DNA of 20,283 bases from an uncultured Eubacterium sp. (GTDB lineage: Bacteria; Bacillota; Clostridia; Lachnospirales; Lachnospiraceae): the NCBI GenBank assembly GCA_946611445.1, contig CAMODP010000010.1, positions 1 to 20,283 of the forward strand, read 5' to 3'. Below, piece after piece: positions 6,766 through 15,657 of the stretch. A program made the position numbers and the translations under genes. Below the pieces are notes generated by a model. That model did not search any database. It saw only the letters and a list, made by a program, of their open reading frames with translations, and was not told the origin of the DNA. The stretch's first letter is position 1; every line of letters starts with the position of its first letter.

Positions 6766-8275
6766 CTGCCTCCTCCTGCGGAATGCGGCCGTACAGCTCA
6801 GAAAGGCCCCTTATGCTGCGGCAGAGATCATCTGAGAGAAAGCCGGGCCGCAGGCGCCACTGCCAGTTGCCTTCTGCCGTGCCCGGCGCGTTCAGGCGCG
6901 CCTCCCTGCCCTTGACCAGATAGTCCTGCAGGGGGATGATGCACAGATCCGCTGTGGAACGGTAGGCTTCCCGTATAAAATCCCAGACAAAGCGGCCGTA
7001 ATCCGTGTTTTCAGAATTGATATAGCGCCGCACGTAATCCCGCTCACCGTCGCGCAGATCCTCTACCCAGGCAAGGGCTGTCGTGTTGTCGTGCGTACCT
7101 GTGTAAACGACATAGTTCTTCTCATGCCGGTGTGTCAGATAGATGCTGTCCCAGCTGGTGAACGCATACTGGAGAACCTTCATGCCGGGAAAACCGGTCT
7201 CCTCCAGCAGTTTTCTGTTTTCTTCCGTCACGGTTCCCAGATCCTCGGCAATCACCGGGACATCTCCCAGCTGCCGCTTCAGTTCCCGGAAAAAATCCAG
7301 GCCCGGGCCTTTGCGGCTCTCGCCATTCTCAGCGGTCTCATCCTCTGCCGGGATTGCATAATACTGTTCAAAGCCGTGAAAATGGTCAATCCGCAGCACA
7401 TCGTACAGTTCCAGGCTGCGCGCCATACGTCTGATCCACCAGTCATATCCTGTCTTCTTCAGGTACTTCCAGTCATAGACCGGGTTTCCCCACTTCTGTC
7501 CCGTCGGTGAAAAGGCATCCGGCGGACAGCCTGCCACGGCTGCGGGACGGCGGTCTTCATCCATCATGAACACTTCCGGATGCGCCCAGGTATCGGCGCT
7601 GTCCATCGCCGCATAGAAGGGGATGTCGCCTATGATGCGTATCTGTTTTTCTGCGGCATAGGCGCGAAGTCCGTTCCACTGGCGGCTGAACATAAACTGG
7701 AGGAAACAGTAATACTGTACCTTCCCGCTCTCCTGTTCCCGCACCCGCCGCAGGGCTTCCGCTTCCCGCAGGCGCAGCGGCGCCTCCCAGTCACTCCAGG
7801 CCCGGCCGCCGGACAGCTCCTTGATGGTCATGTACAGCGCATAGTCCTCCAGCCACCACTGCTCTTTTGCGCAGAAGGACTTCCATTCCGCCTGCAGGGC
7901 GGCGTCATTCTTCAGCCTGTCCGGGAAACGGCCGAACGCCAGGCGGAGCAGATTTTGTCTGCCCTCGTACAGTGCGCCGTAATCCACCCTTTCCGGATCC
8001 GCTCCCCAGCTCATGCCGTCGCATTCTTCCCGCAGCAGGAATCCTTCTTCGACAAGCACATCGGGAGAGATAAAATAGGGGTTGCCGGCAAACGCGGACA
8101 CCGGCTGATACGGCGAATCTCCATATCCGGTCGGCCCCAGCGGCAGGATCTGCCAGCATCCCTGGCCTGCATCATGCAGAAAATCTATAAACTGATACGC
8201 TTCCCGTGAGAAGCAGCCGATTCCGTACCCTGAAGGCAGGGATGAAACCGGAAAAAGTATACCGCATGTTCTCAT
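6758..8275 (-). CDS. malQ: 4-alpha-glucanotransferase (amylomaltase, GH77)
   Basis: A 505-residue cytoplasmic GH77 enzyme that transfers alpha-1,4-glucan chains between maltodextrins in maltose and glycogen metabolism. It begins with RTCGILFPVSSLPSGYGIG and has PLGPTGYGDSPYQPVSAFAGNPYFI near residue 50. The catalytic residues are Asp297 (nucleophile, in VLRIDHFHG), Glu344 (acid/base, in VIAEDLGTV) and Asp396 (in YTGTHDNTT). The start at 8275 was chosen because an ACGGAGGA ribosome-binding site lies about 8 bases upstream and it matches the family N-terminus. The frame stays open upstream to 8509, but that extension has no family match and would run antisense into the lipid kinase gene. First gene of a pair with yfbR. 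I found no convincing promoter in its 144-base upstream gap. Confidence 0.95.
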   Translation of the reverse strand: MRTCGILFPVSSLPSGYGIGCFSREAYQFIDFLHDAGQGCWQILPLGPTGYGDSPYQPVSAFAGNPYFISPDVLVEEGFLLREECDGMSWGADPERVDYGALYEGRQNLLRLAFGRFPDRLKNDAALQAEWKSFCAKEQWWLEDYALYMTIKELSGGRAWSDWEAPLRLREAEALRRVREQESGKVQYYCFLQFMFSRQWNGLRAYAAEKQIRIIGDIPFYAAMDSADTWAHPEVFMMDEDRRPAAVAGCPPDAFSPTGQKWGNPVYDWKYLKKTGYDWWIRRMARSLELYDVLRIDHFHGFEQYYAIPAEDETAENGESRKGPGLDFFRELKRQLGDVPVIAEDLGTVTEENRKLLEETGFPGMKVLQYAFTSWDSIYLTHRHEKNYVVYTGTHDNTTALAWVEDLRDGERDYVRRYINSENTDYGRFVWDFIREAYRSTADLCIIPLQDYLVKGREARLNAPGTAEGNWQWRLRPGFLSDDLCRSIRGLSELYGRIPQEEADE

Positions 8276-8361
8276 AATACTGTTCCTCCGTAAGCCACTT
8301 TTGGTGACCTGATCACATAGATATTTACATATAACGCCCGGATCTGCCCTGTCCTGTCCGT

Positions 8362-8390
8362 TTGCAACCTGCCTGCAAATCATGTATACT
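8362..8390 (+). promoter_or_regulatory. Sigma-A-type promoter of the lipid kinase gene
   Basis: TTGCAA (8362-8367) and TATACT (8385-8390) with a 17-base spacer predict transcription from about 8397. That leaves a leader of about 23 bases containing the AGGGGGG ribosome-binding site (8408-8414) before the ATG at 8420. Confidence 0.7.
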
Positions 8391-8419
8391 TGTGAAAAAG
8401 GCTTCACAGGGGGGCATGT

Positions 8420-9439
8420 ATGTATCATCTCATCGCAAATCCGTCTTCGCAGTCCGGCAGAGACACGCAGTCCATTGACACACTCCGGGATCTGCTCCGC
8501 AGCAGGCACAGGTCCTTCCGCCTGTACTATACCCGGAAGTCACCCGCTTCCCTTCCGGATCCGGAACGCCCGGATCAAAACGATGCGAGAAGCGCCAGAG
8601 AGCTGGCAAGATCCATCACTTCCGGCTGTCTGCCGGAAGCCGATGACGCATGGGACGCGCCCGATGGCGGCGCCGGTACGGATATGACGACGCTCATCAT
8701 CCTCGGCGGAGACGGCACAATCAATGAAGTCATTAATGGCATATCTGATTTTCGTAATGTGCAGGTGGGAATCGTACCTGTCGGCTCCAGCAATGATTTT
8801 GCCCGGGGTCTCGGCCTGCCGGCCGATCCGGAAGCTGCCCTGCGCAGAATTGCAGAAGGAAGGCTGCGCCGCACGATTGACCTGGGAAGCGTCACCTGCG
8901 GCGCGGATACGCAGGCAAAGCGTTTGTTCTGCGTCAGCGCAGGCATCGGATATGATGCTTCTATCTGCGCGGAGGCTCTGTCCTCCCCTGTCAAAGACTT
9001 CTTCAACAGACTGCACGCGGGCCGGCTGACCTACGGGGTCATCGGTATCCGGCAGATCTTCGGCAGCCCGAGAACCCGGGTTGATGTGGAGATGGACGGT
9101 GGCCGCACCTTCCGCATGGACCGGATGCTGTTCTCCGCCGTCATGAATGAGCCATATGAGGGGGGCGGCTACCGCTTTGCCCCGGATGCCGATGACAGAG
9201 ACGGGCTGCTGAACCTGGTTGTCATCGGAGACATATCCGTCCCCAGAGCACTCCTGTCCTTCCCGGCCGCGCACGCAGGCCGCTATTACTCCATCCGGGG
9301 CGTAAACCCCTTCCGGGTAAAGCGGGTGCACATACAAACATCTGCGCCTCTCTGGGTGCACACTGACGGTGAAGTCGGCGCACAGAGCTGCGATATTACC
9401 GTCGAATGCCTGCCGTGCATGCTGCAGCTGATCGTTTAG
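8420..9439 (+). CDS. Diacylglycerol kinase/YegS-family lipid kinase
   Basis: A 339-residue cytoplasmic or peripheral membrane lipid kinase. The ATP-binding motif GGDGTINEVINGI starts at residue 96, followed by VGIVPVGSSNDFARGLGLP, both diagnostic of the DAGK catalytic domain. The C-terminal half has the usual beta-rich domain (GGGYRFAPDADDRDGLLNLVVI). Members phosphorylate diacylglycerol (DgkB, recycling lipid from lipoteichoic acid synthesis) or related lipids; the exact substrate cannot be told from the sequence. The N-terminal part is somewhat longer than usual, with a Pro/Asp-rich stretch (about 41-57) and an acidic, Gly-rich insertion (about 70-90) just before GGDGT. The ATG follows AGGGGGG. 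It is divergent from malQ and overlaps the stop of the convergent RNA methyltransferase gene. Confidence 0.9.
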   Translation: MYHLIANPSSQSGRDTQSIDTLRDLLRSRHRSFRLYYTRKSPASLPDPERPDQNDARSARELARSITSGCLPEADDAWDAPDGGAGTDMTTLIILGGDGTINEVINGISDFRNVQVGIVPVGSSNDFARGLGLPADPEAALRRIAEGRLRRTIDLGSVTCGADTQAKRLFCVSAGIGYDASICAEALSSPVKDFFNRLHAGRLTYGVIGIRQIFGSPRTRVDVEMDGGRTFRMDRMLFSAVMNEPYEGGGYRFAPDADDRDGLLNLVVIGDISVPRALLSFPAAHAGRYYSIRGVNPFRVKRVHIQTSAPLWVHTDGEVGAQSCDITVECLPCMLQLIV

Positions 9440-10215
9440 CCAGCGCTCCTCTGCCTGTGCGCCTCATACAGAAGCACGGCGGCGGACACAGCTGCATTCA
9501 GAGATTCGACCTGTCCTTCCATCGGTATGCGGATGCGGCAGGCTGCCGCCCCGGACAGCGTCTCTGACAGTCCGCTGCCCTCATTGCCTATAAAAAAGGC
9601 CGTCCCGCCCCTGTAATCAGGTTCTGTATACGCCGCCGTTCCGGCCAGATGCGCGGCATAAGATACGACATTTCTGCCGGCAAGCCACGCTGCCAGCTCC
9701 TCCAGGTCCGGCTCCTGCCGGAAAGGCACCCGGAATACGGAACCCATCGTGGACCGTATCACCTTCGGCGAAAAGATATCGGCTGTCCTGCTGCTCAGGA
9801 ACACCCCTGTGACGCCGGCGCCCTCTGCCGTGCGGAGAATGGTTCCGACATTTCCCGGATCCTGCAGGTCTTCCAGCAGCAGGACAAGAGGCGCCGTCCC
9901 CTCTCTTCCCAGCAGCTGTTCCCTCGTATACTGCGGCATCCTGGCCACAGTGAGAATACCCTGGGGAGTCTGTGTATCGCACATTTTGGGGAACAGACGG
10001 TCCGCGACCACCTCTGCAGACACTTCTCCCAGAACCTCTCCGTGCTCCCGCATAAAGGTCTCCGATACATACACCTGTTCACGGAGAGCCGGCGGTACCT
10101 CCCGGAAGATCCGGATTCCCTCCACAGCAAAACACCCGGCTTCCCGCCGGGCGCGTGCTTTTGTATTCAGTCGGATGATATGTCTGATCTGCGGATTGTC
10201 GGCCGATGTGATCAT
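9436..10215 (-). CDS. TrmH/SpoU-family RNA 2'-O-methyltransferase
   Basis: A 259-residue protein with a short N-terminal RNA-binding substrate domain (ITSADNPQIRHIIRLNTKARARREAGCFAVEGIRIFREV) and the knotted SPOUT domain. The three SpoU motifs are seen: LEDLQDPGNVGTILRTAEGAG, then FFIGNEGSGLS, then IPMEGQVESLNAAVSAAVLLYEA. The family methylates ribose 2'-OH in rRNA or tRNA using S-adenosylmethionine; the RNA target is not determined by these motifs. It starts 14 bases after the pfkA stop with an AAGGGG ribosome-binding site, so it is the last gene of the dnaE-pfkA run. Its TAA overlaps the TAG of the convergent lipid kinase. Confidence 0.9.
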   Translation of the reverse strand: MITSADNPQIRHIIRLNTKARARREAGCFAVEGIRIFREVPPALREQVYVSETFMREHGEVLGEVSAEVVADRLFPKMCDTQTPQGILTVARMPQYTREQLLGREGTAPLVLLLEDLQDPGNVGTILRTAEGAGVTGVFLSSRTADIFSPKVIRSTMGSVFRVPFRQEPDLEELAAWLAGRNVVSYAAHLAGTAAYTEPDYRGGTAFFIGNEGSGLSETLSGAAACRIRIPMEGQVESLNAAVSAAVLLYEAHRQRSAG

Positions 10216-10229
10216 CCCGTTTCCCCTTC

Positions 10230-11225
10230 TCAGTGAATGACATAACTGTAGGACAGTTCTTCAACCAGGGACAGTTCATACGGGGAAGGCTTCTTCTTCA
10301 TGGCCAGCGCCTCATTGATATCGTAATCTATGAACTCGCCGTTCCGATAAGCCACAACTCTCTTTGTCTTGCCCTCTGCCAGCAGGTCGACCGCCTTTGC
10401 GCCCATGATTGTCGCATACATACGGTCTTTACCGGTCGGGCTGCCGCCGCGCTGCATATAGCCGAGGATCGTCGCCCTGGTATCCAGTCCCGTAGCGGCT
10501 TCAATTCGCTTTGCCATGGCCTGTGAATGGCCGATGCCTTCCGCGTTGATGATGATGTGATGCTTTTTCCCTTTTTTCCTGGTATCGATAATATGGTCAA
10601 CGATCGCCTGTTCATTGTAGTCATAGTTCTCAGGCAGCAGCACGTCTTCCGCTCCGGATGCTATGCCGCACCACAGAGCGATATAACCGGCATTGCGGCC
10701 CATGACCTCAATGATACTGACCCGCTCATGTGAGGACGAAGTATCCCTCACCTTGTCGATGGCTTCCATGGCTGTGTTGACAGCCGTGTCGAAGCCGATC
10801 GTATACTCTGTACAGGCGATATCCAGGTCAATCGTGCCGGGGACGCCGATGGTGTTGACCCCGTGCTCAGCCAGCTTCTGCGCGCCCGCAAAGGATCCGT
10901 CGCCGCCTATGACCACCAGGCCGTCGATACCGTATTTCCTGCAGGTTTCGGCAGCCTTTGCCACGCCTTCTTCCGTGTGCATGGCCTTGCAGCGGGCAGA
11001 GTACAGGATCGTGCCTCCCTTGCCGATAATATCAGAGACATCTCTGGCTCCCATGTCAAAGACTTCCTCATTGATGAGGCCTTCATATCCCTTCAGAATT
11101 CCTTTTGCCTTCAGTCCTTTTCCGAGAGTTCTCCTCACTGCGGCCCGTATCGCCGCATTCATGCCCGGCGCATCGCCGCCGCTGGTCAGGATACCTATCG
11201 TCTTCACTTTGCGCTCTGTAGCCAT
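10230..11225 (-). CDS. pfkA: ATP-dependent 6-phosphofructokinase
   Basis: A 331-residue enzyme making fructose 1,6-bisphosphate in glycolysis. Visible motifs are GILTSGGDAPGMNAAIR at 11-27, GGDGSFAGAQKL at 107-118, PGTIDLDI at 129-136 and MGRNAGYIAL at 175-184. GGDG plus Gly130 before TID mark the ATP-dependent type; pyrophosphate-dependent enzymes have Lys there. The TIDxD motif reads DLD where E. coli PfkA has DND; both catalytic Asp residues (133, 135) remain. The ATG at 11225 has an AAAGGAG site 7 bases upstream. It follows dnaE by 33 bases and precedes the RNA methyltransferase by 14. The dnaE-pfkA order recurs widely in Firmicutes. Confidence 0.96.
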   Translation of the reverse strand: MATERKVKTIGILTSGGDAPGMNAAIRAAVRRTLGKGLKAKGILKGYEGLINEEVFDMGARDVSDIIGKGGTILYSARCKAMHTEEGVAKAAETCRKYGIDGLVVIGGDGSFAGAQKLAEHGVNTIGVPGTIDLDIACTEYTIGFDTAVNTAMEAIDKVRDTSSSHERVSIIEVMGRNAGYIALWCGIASGAEDVLLPENYDYNEQAIVDHIIDTRKKGKKHHIIINAEGIGHSQAMAKRIEAATGLDTRATILGYMQRGGSPTGKDRMYATIMGAKAVDLLAEGKTKRVVAYRNGEFIDYDINEALAMKKKPSPYELSLVEELSYSYVIH

Positions 11226-11258
11226 ACGTGTCTCCTTTGTGCATGATCTAAGAAGATT

Positions 11259-14200
11259 TTAAAGCATTTTTGTTTTCTTTTCAATGCCCTTTTCCACGAT
11301 ACGCACATTGTCTTTTCCGAGCAGGGCCTCCATCCTGCCGGGAAGCGCGCGGTCCTGCATAAGGTTTATGCCTCCGGGAAGCCTTTTCATCGCCTTCTCC
11401 GCGCGGAGATATATTACGACGCGGTCATTTCCTCCGTCAGCCGGCAGCTGGCTGCGCACCTGTTCAGCCATGCTCTCGTAGGAATCCCTGTCCGCGAACT
11501 GCAGCCAGAGCTCGGCTGCCGCCTCAGAGAAGGGAAATACCCGCTCCATGATCAGCTTCGCAGGCTTGTCCTCTTCCGCGGACACCCGTCCTTCAATAAA
11601 GACCTTTGCGTCCTCCGCGAGCAGGGGCGCATATCTCTCATAGCTCTTCGGAAAAACGATGACCTCTGTCGTCCCCACCAGGTCCTCCAGTGTCACAAAT
11701 GCCATCGTCTGACTGTTTTTCGTGTATTTTATGGTCTTTTCCGCGATAATGCCGCCGATCACGGCCCTGGCCTGGTCCGGCACCCGGGGCATCCCCGTCT
11801 CCTCATCCGGCAGGAAATCCGTGCTCACATTCGTGACGCATTTTCTCCACCTGCCCTCATAATCCTGCAGCGGATGCCCGCTGATATAGATGCCTGTGAC
11901 TTCTTTCTCGAAGGCAAGCTTCTCCTCCGCTGAAAATTCCCCCACGTCTGGCAGGCGGATCTCCATGGCCTTCCGGTCATCCTCACCCATAAAGTCAAAA
12001 AGATTCATCTGCCCTGTGAGGCTGCTCTTTCTCTCCAGCGCAGTCTGATCCATCACCAGTGTGTAAACCTGCAGAAACTGCCTGCGCGTACCCCCGAGGG
12101 AATCAAACGCGCCCGCTTTGATAAAGCTCTCCAGCGTCCTCTTGTTGACCTCTCTGCCGTCCAGCCTGCGGCAGAAATCCTGCAGGCTCTGGAACGGGCC
12201 GTTTTCTTCCCGCTCTTCTTCTATCGCCTGCATGACGGGCCGGCCGATTCCCTTGACCGCGGTCAGCGCATATCGGATCTTTCCGTCCTCTACCGTAAAC
12301 GTGCTCCTGCTGCGGTTGATGTCCGGAGGCAGTATCCCGATCCCGAGCTGTCTGCAGTGGAGTATATACTCCGCCACTTTCCCGGGATTATCAATACAGG
12401 AGGTCATCAGCGCGGCCATGAAGGCAACCGGATGATAGTATTTCAGCCAGGCGGTCTGAAAAGAAACGATGGCATATGCCGCGGCATGCGACTTGTTGAA
12501 GGCATATTTTGCAAAGTCCAGCATTTCGTCATAGATGTGGTTTGCCGTCTGCTCGGAGATGCCTCTGCTGATGCAGCCTGGGATCCCCTTTTCCGGATTG
12601 CCGTAGACGAAATTCTGCCGCTCCTCCTCCATGACCTTTGCCTTTTTCTTCGACATGGCCCGGCGAAGTACATCGCTCCCGCCGTAGGTATAGCCCGCCA
12701 GGTCCCGCACGATCTGCATGACCTGCTCCTGGTATACAATGCATCCGTAGGTGGGCTCCAGGATCGGCTTCAGCTGGGGACATTCATAGCGCACCAGATC
12801 GGGGCGGCTCTTGCCTCTGATATACTGGGGTATAAAATCCATCGGGCCCGGCCGGTACAGCGCCACGCCTGCGATGATGTCCTCCAGGGACTGCGGCTTC
12901 AGTTCTTTCATGAAGCTTTTCATGCCGGCGGATTCCAGCTGGAAGACGCCTTCGCATTTTCCCGCGCCGATCATGGCCATCACGGCCGGGTCATTATAAT
13001 CAATGGCATTCAGATCAATGGGACCCCCGGTCTCCTGTTCGGCGAGCATCCTGGCGTTCTGGATCACGGTCAGTGTACGCAGGCCCAGAAAATCCATTTT
13101 CAGCAGGCCCAGTTCCTCCAGCGTCGTCATCGTGTACTGGGTGGTAATGGTTCCGTCAGCCGCCCTGGAGAGCGGCACGAATTCGTCTACAGGACGGGAG
13201 GATATGACGACGCCGGCAGCATGCATGGAGGTATGCCGCGGCAGACCCTCCAGCCTCCGGGACATATCGATCAGATGCCTGACCTCCTCGTCTTCCTGGT
13301 ATAGATTCTTCAGGTCCTGGTTCATGGACAGGGCCTTGTCGATCGTAATATTCAGCTCATTCGGAATCATCTTCGCGATGGTATCGCAGCGGGAATAGGG
13401 CAGATCCATCACACGCCCCACATCCCGGATGACGCCCCGCGCCGCCAGCGTGCCGAACGTCACGATCTGCACAACTCTCTCCGGGCCGTATTTCTGCACG
13501 ACATAGTCGATGACCTCCTGCCGTCTCTCGAAGCAGAAATCCACGTCAATATCCGGCATGGACACACGCTCCGGATTCAGGAAGCGCTCAAACAGCAGGC
13601 TGTATTTCATGGGGTCAAGCGTCGTGATGTCGAGGCAGTAGGACACCAGGGATCCGGCTGCGCTGCCGCGCCCCGGGCCGACGATGATGCCGTGTTCCTT
13701 CGCAAAGCGGACATAGTCCCAGACAATGAGGAAATAATCTACAAAGCCCATGCTCTGGATGACGCCGAGCTCATACTCCAGCCGTTCCCGCAGTTCATCC
13801 GTGACCGGGTGATAGCGTCTCTCCAGGCCCTTTCGGCACAGCTCCTGCAGGTACGTCGCAGATGTATATCCGTCAGGAACATCGAATTTCGGCAGCTTCA
13901 GCTCGTGGAAGCGTATCTCCACATTACAGCGCTCCGCGATCTTCTGTGTATTCTCCAGTGCCTGCGGCGCGTACGGGAAGAGCGCTGCCATCTCCTCCGG
14001 CGACTTGACGTAATACTGTCCGCCCTCATAGCGCAGACGGTTTTCATCAGACAGCTTTTTCCCTGTCTGGATGCAGAGCAGAATGTCATGGGGATCGGCA
14101 TCCTCTGCGTACGTGTAATGGCAGTCATTCGTACAGATCAGTCCCAGACCGGTCTCCTCGCTCATGCGCAGCAGCTGCGCGTTGACAGCCTTCTGTTCCG

Positions 14201-14741
14201 GCACCCCCGTATCCTGCAGCTCCAGGAAGAAATTATCACGGCCGAATATCTCAGCATATCGGAGTGCAGCGGTCTTTGCTTCCTCATATCTGCCCCTCGC
14301 CAGATTTCTGGAGACCTCGCCGGCAAGACAGGCAGAGCTGGCAATGATCCCTTCATGGTACTCGCGGAGCAGTTCCAGGTCGACCCGCGGTTTATAATAG
14401 TACCCTTCCGTAAAGCCTCTGGAGACGATCTTCTTCAGGTTGTCATAGCCGGTGTTGTTTTCTGCCAGCAGCACAAGATGGTAATACCGGTCGTCACCGG
14501 TCCCCTGCTCACGGTCAAAGCGGGATCCCGGCGCCACATAGACCTCACAGCCCAGAATCGGCCGGATTCCCGCGTCCAGACATTCCTTGTAGAATTCGAT
14601 AGCCCCGTACATCACGCCATGATCGGTGATGGCAGCACTGTCCATGCCCAGTTCCTTTACACGGGCGACGTATTCCTTTATCTTATTCGAACCGTCCAGA
14701 AGACTGTATTCTGTGTGGACGTGCAGATGCGTAAAGCGCAT
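11259..14741 (-). CDS. dnaE: DNA polymerase III alpha subunit, DnaE type
   Basis: A 1160-residue replicative polymerase without a proofreading exonuclease insert, so DnaE rather than PolC. The N-terminal PHP domain starts RFTHLHVHTEYSLLDGSNKIKEYV and includes ITDHGVMYG. The palm has the catalytic pair Asp399 and Asp401 in PDIDVDF, with the third Asp in KMDFLGLRT. The finger region (LYRPGPMDFIPQY, SKKKAKVMEEER) follows, then helix-hairpin-helix motifs and an OB-fold from about residue 990 (VIGGIIAEKTIKYTKNSQTMAF). In Firmicutes DnaE usually extends primers beside PolC. The start at 14741 is preferred over the ATG at 14756: an AAAGGAG site lies 5 bases before it, and the earlier start would include that site. 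It follows the cvfB-like gene by 47 bases. Confidence 0.96.
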   Translation of the reverse strand: MRFTHLHVHTEYSLLDGSNKIKEYVARVKELGMDSAAITDHGVMYGAIEFYKECLDAGIRPILGCEVYVAPGSRFDREQGTGDDRYYHLVLLAENNTGYDNLKKIVSRGFTEGYYYKPRVDLELLREYHEGIIASSACLAGEVSRNLARGRYEEAKTAALRYAEIFGRDNFFLELQDTGVPEQKAVNAQLLRMSEETGLGLICTNDCHYTYAEDADPHDILLCIQTGKKLSDENRLRYEGGQYYVKSPEEMAALFPYAPQALENTQKIAERCNVEIRFHELKLPKFDVPDGYTSATYLQELCRKGLERRYHPVTDELRERLEYELGVIQSMGFVDYFLIVWDYVRFAKEHGIIVGPGRGSAAGSLVSYCLDITTLDPMKYSLLFERFLNPERVSMPDIDVDFCFERRQEVIDYVVQKYGPERVVQIVTFGTLAARGVIRDVGRVMDLPYSRCDTIAKMIPNELNITIDKALSMNQDLKNLYQEDEEVRHLIDMSRRLEGLPRHTSMHAAGVVISSRPVDEFVPLSRAADGTITTQYTMTTLEELGLLKMDFLGLRTLTVIQNARMLAEQETGGPIDLNAIDYNDPAVMAMIGAGKCEGVFQLESAGMKSFMKELKPQSLEDIIAGVALYRPGPMDFIPQYIRGKSRPDLVRYECPQLKPILEPTYGCIVYQEQVMQIVRDLAGYTYGGSDVLRRAMSKKKAKVMEEERQNFVYGNPEKGIPGCISRGISEQTANHIYDEMLDFAKYAFNKSHAAAYAIVSFQTAWLKYYHPVAFMAALMTSCIDNPGKVAEYILHCRQLGIGILPPDINRSRSTFTVEDGKIRYALTAVKGIGRPVMQAIEEEREENGPFQSLQDFCRRLDGREVNKRTLESFIKAGAFDSLGGTRRQFLQVYTLVMDQTALERKSSLTGQMNLFDFMGEDDRKAMEIRLPDVGEFSAEEKLAFEKEVTGIYISGHPLQDYEGRWRKCVTNVSTDFLPDEETGMPRVPDQARAVIGGIIAEKTIKYTKNSQTMAFVTLEDLVGTTEVIVFPKSYERYAPLLAEDAKVFIEGRVSAEEDKPAKLIMERVFPFSEAAAELWLQFADRDSYESMAEQVRSQLPADGGNDRVVIYLRAEKAMKRLPGGINLMQDRALPGRMEALLGKDNVRIVEKGIEKKTKML

Positions 14742-14788
14742 GGGGGCTCCTTTCATATATTTGCGGAAAGCATGAATGAAATCCGTAC

Positions 14789-15634
14789 TTACTGCTCTTT
14801 CAGCTGAATTCTCCCATCGCGTATTTCCACGGTTCCTTCCTTGAGCAGGTGCCCGACCGCCCTCTTGAAGGCCGCCTTGGAAATGCCGAATTCCCCGCTG
14901 ATCCGCTCGGGTGACGCCTTGTCATCAAACGGCAGGCTGCCGCCCAGTTCTTCTATCCGGGTACGGATCGCCTCCGCGTCCGTATCCATCTGGATATATG
15001 CCTTCTGCCGGGGCGTCACGGTAAGCTTGCCGTCTTCCCGGACCTCCACGACCCGCACTTCTATGATCTCTCCCGGCGTATATGTCCCCTGCGCCTCTTT
15101 CTGCGGAATCAGCGCCGAATAGCGGTCGTCAACAGCAATAAACACGCCGAAATTCCGGCTGCGCTCATATACGCGGCCTTTTACCGTATCACCGGCGACA
15201 TAGGGCGCGCGCGTACGCAGATACGGATACACTTTCATCGTCGCGCACAGCCGGCCGCTCTTGTCTGTATACAGGGATACCAGAACTTCATCTCCCTCTT
15301 TCACATGCACGGTCTGCTCCCGGAAAGGAAGGAACAGATCCTTCTCCAGGCCCCAGTCCAGAAAAGCGCCGATCCGGCTCACCTCTCTGACGCGCAGCAC
15401 AGCCAGCCCGCCCAGCTCCAGAGCAGGCTCCCTGACTGTCGCGATCAGACGGTCCTGTGAATCTCTGTACAGAAAAACGGTTACCGCATCACCGATCTTT
15501 GCCCCGTCCGGCACCTGTCTGGCCGGCAGCAGGACGCTGTCTTCTTTTTCCGCTTTTTCCGATTCCGCCAGATAGACGCCGAAATCTGTCCGGCGGATGA
15601 TCTGCAGGGTGATTTTTCTGCCCGGTTCAAGCAT
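14789..15634 (-). CDS. CvfB-like S1 RNA-binding protein
   Basis: A 281-residue protein with repeated S1-like OB domains and a C-terminal winged-helix region (about 225-280, ISGEFGISKAAFKRAVGHLLKEGTVEIRDGRIQL), the CvfB/YitL layout. S1 segments are recognisable at the start (IIRRTDFGVYLAE), in VREVSRIGAFLDWGLEKDLFLPF and in VKGRVYERSRNFGVFIAVDD. CvfB in Staphylococcus aureus binds RNA and affects virulence gene expression; the role here is inferred only by family. The start at 15634 has a strong GGAGGAG ribosome-binding site 8 bases upstream. An earlier in-frame ATG at 15661 would encode that site and overlap the thioesterase stop. It sits 23 bases after the thioesterase gene. Confidence 0.88.
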   Translation of the reverse strand: MLEPGRKITLQIIRRTDFGVYLAESEKAEKEDSVLLPARQVPDGAKIGDAVTVFLYRDSQDRLIATVREPALELGGLAVLRVREVSRIGAFLDWGLEKDLFLPFREQTVHVKEGDEVLVSLYTDKSGRLCATMKVYPYLRTRAPYVAGDTVKGRVYERSRNFGVFIAVDDRYSALIPQKEAQGTYTPGEIIEVRVVEVREDGKLTVTPRQKAYIQMDTDAEAIRTRIEELGGSLPFDDKASPERISGEFGISKAAFKRAVGHLLKEGTVEIRDGRIQLKEQ

Positions 15635-15657
15635 AGCGTTATCTCCTCCTTCGCGTT

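Noticed and set aside
8352..8367. Catabolite-response (cre)-like sequence upstream of malQ
   Set aside because: TGCAAACG on the - strand matches half of the cre consensus, but the other half has several mismatches, too few matches for a call.
8276..8509. 78-codon N-terminal extension of malQ
   Set aside because: The family N-terminus and a strong ribosome-binding site fix the start at 8275; the extension runs antisense to the lipid kinase and its promoter.
12357..13304. Open frame of 315 codons on the + strand antisense to dnaE
   Set aside because: It is the mirror of conserved DnaE polymerase motifs, and its translation shows no family signature.
14742..14756. Earlier ATG for dnaE
   Set aside because: It would place the AAAGGAG ribosome-binding site inside the coding sequence; the ATG at 14741 matches the DnaE N-terminus.
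13692..14807. Open frame of 371 codons on the + strand antisense to dnaE
   Set aside because: It lies almost wholly opposite the well-supported dnaE gene, has no recognisable motif, and is explained by GC-biased third codon positions.
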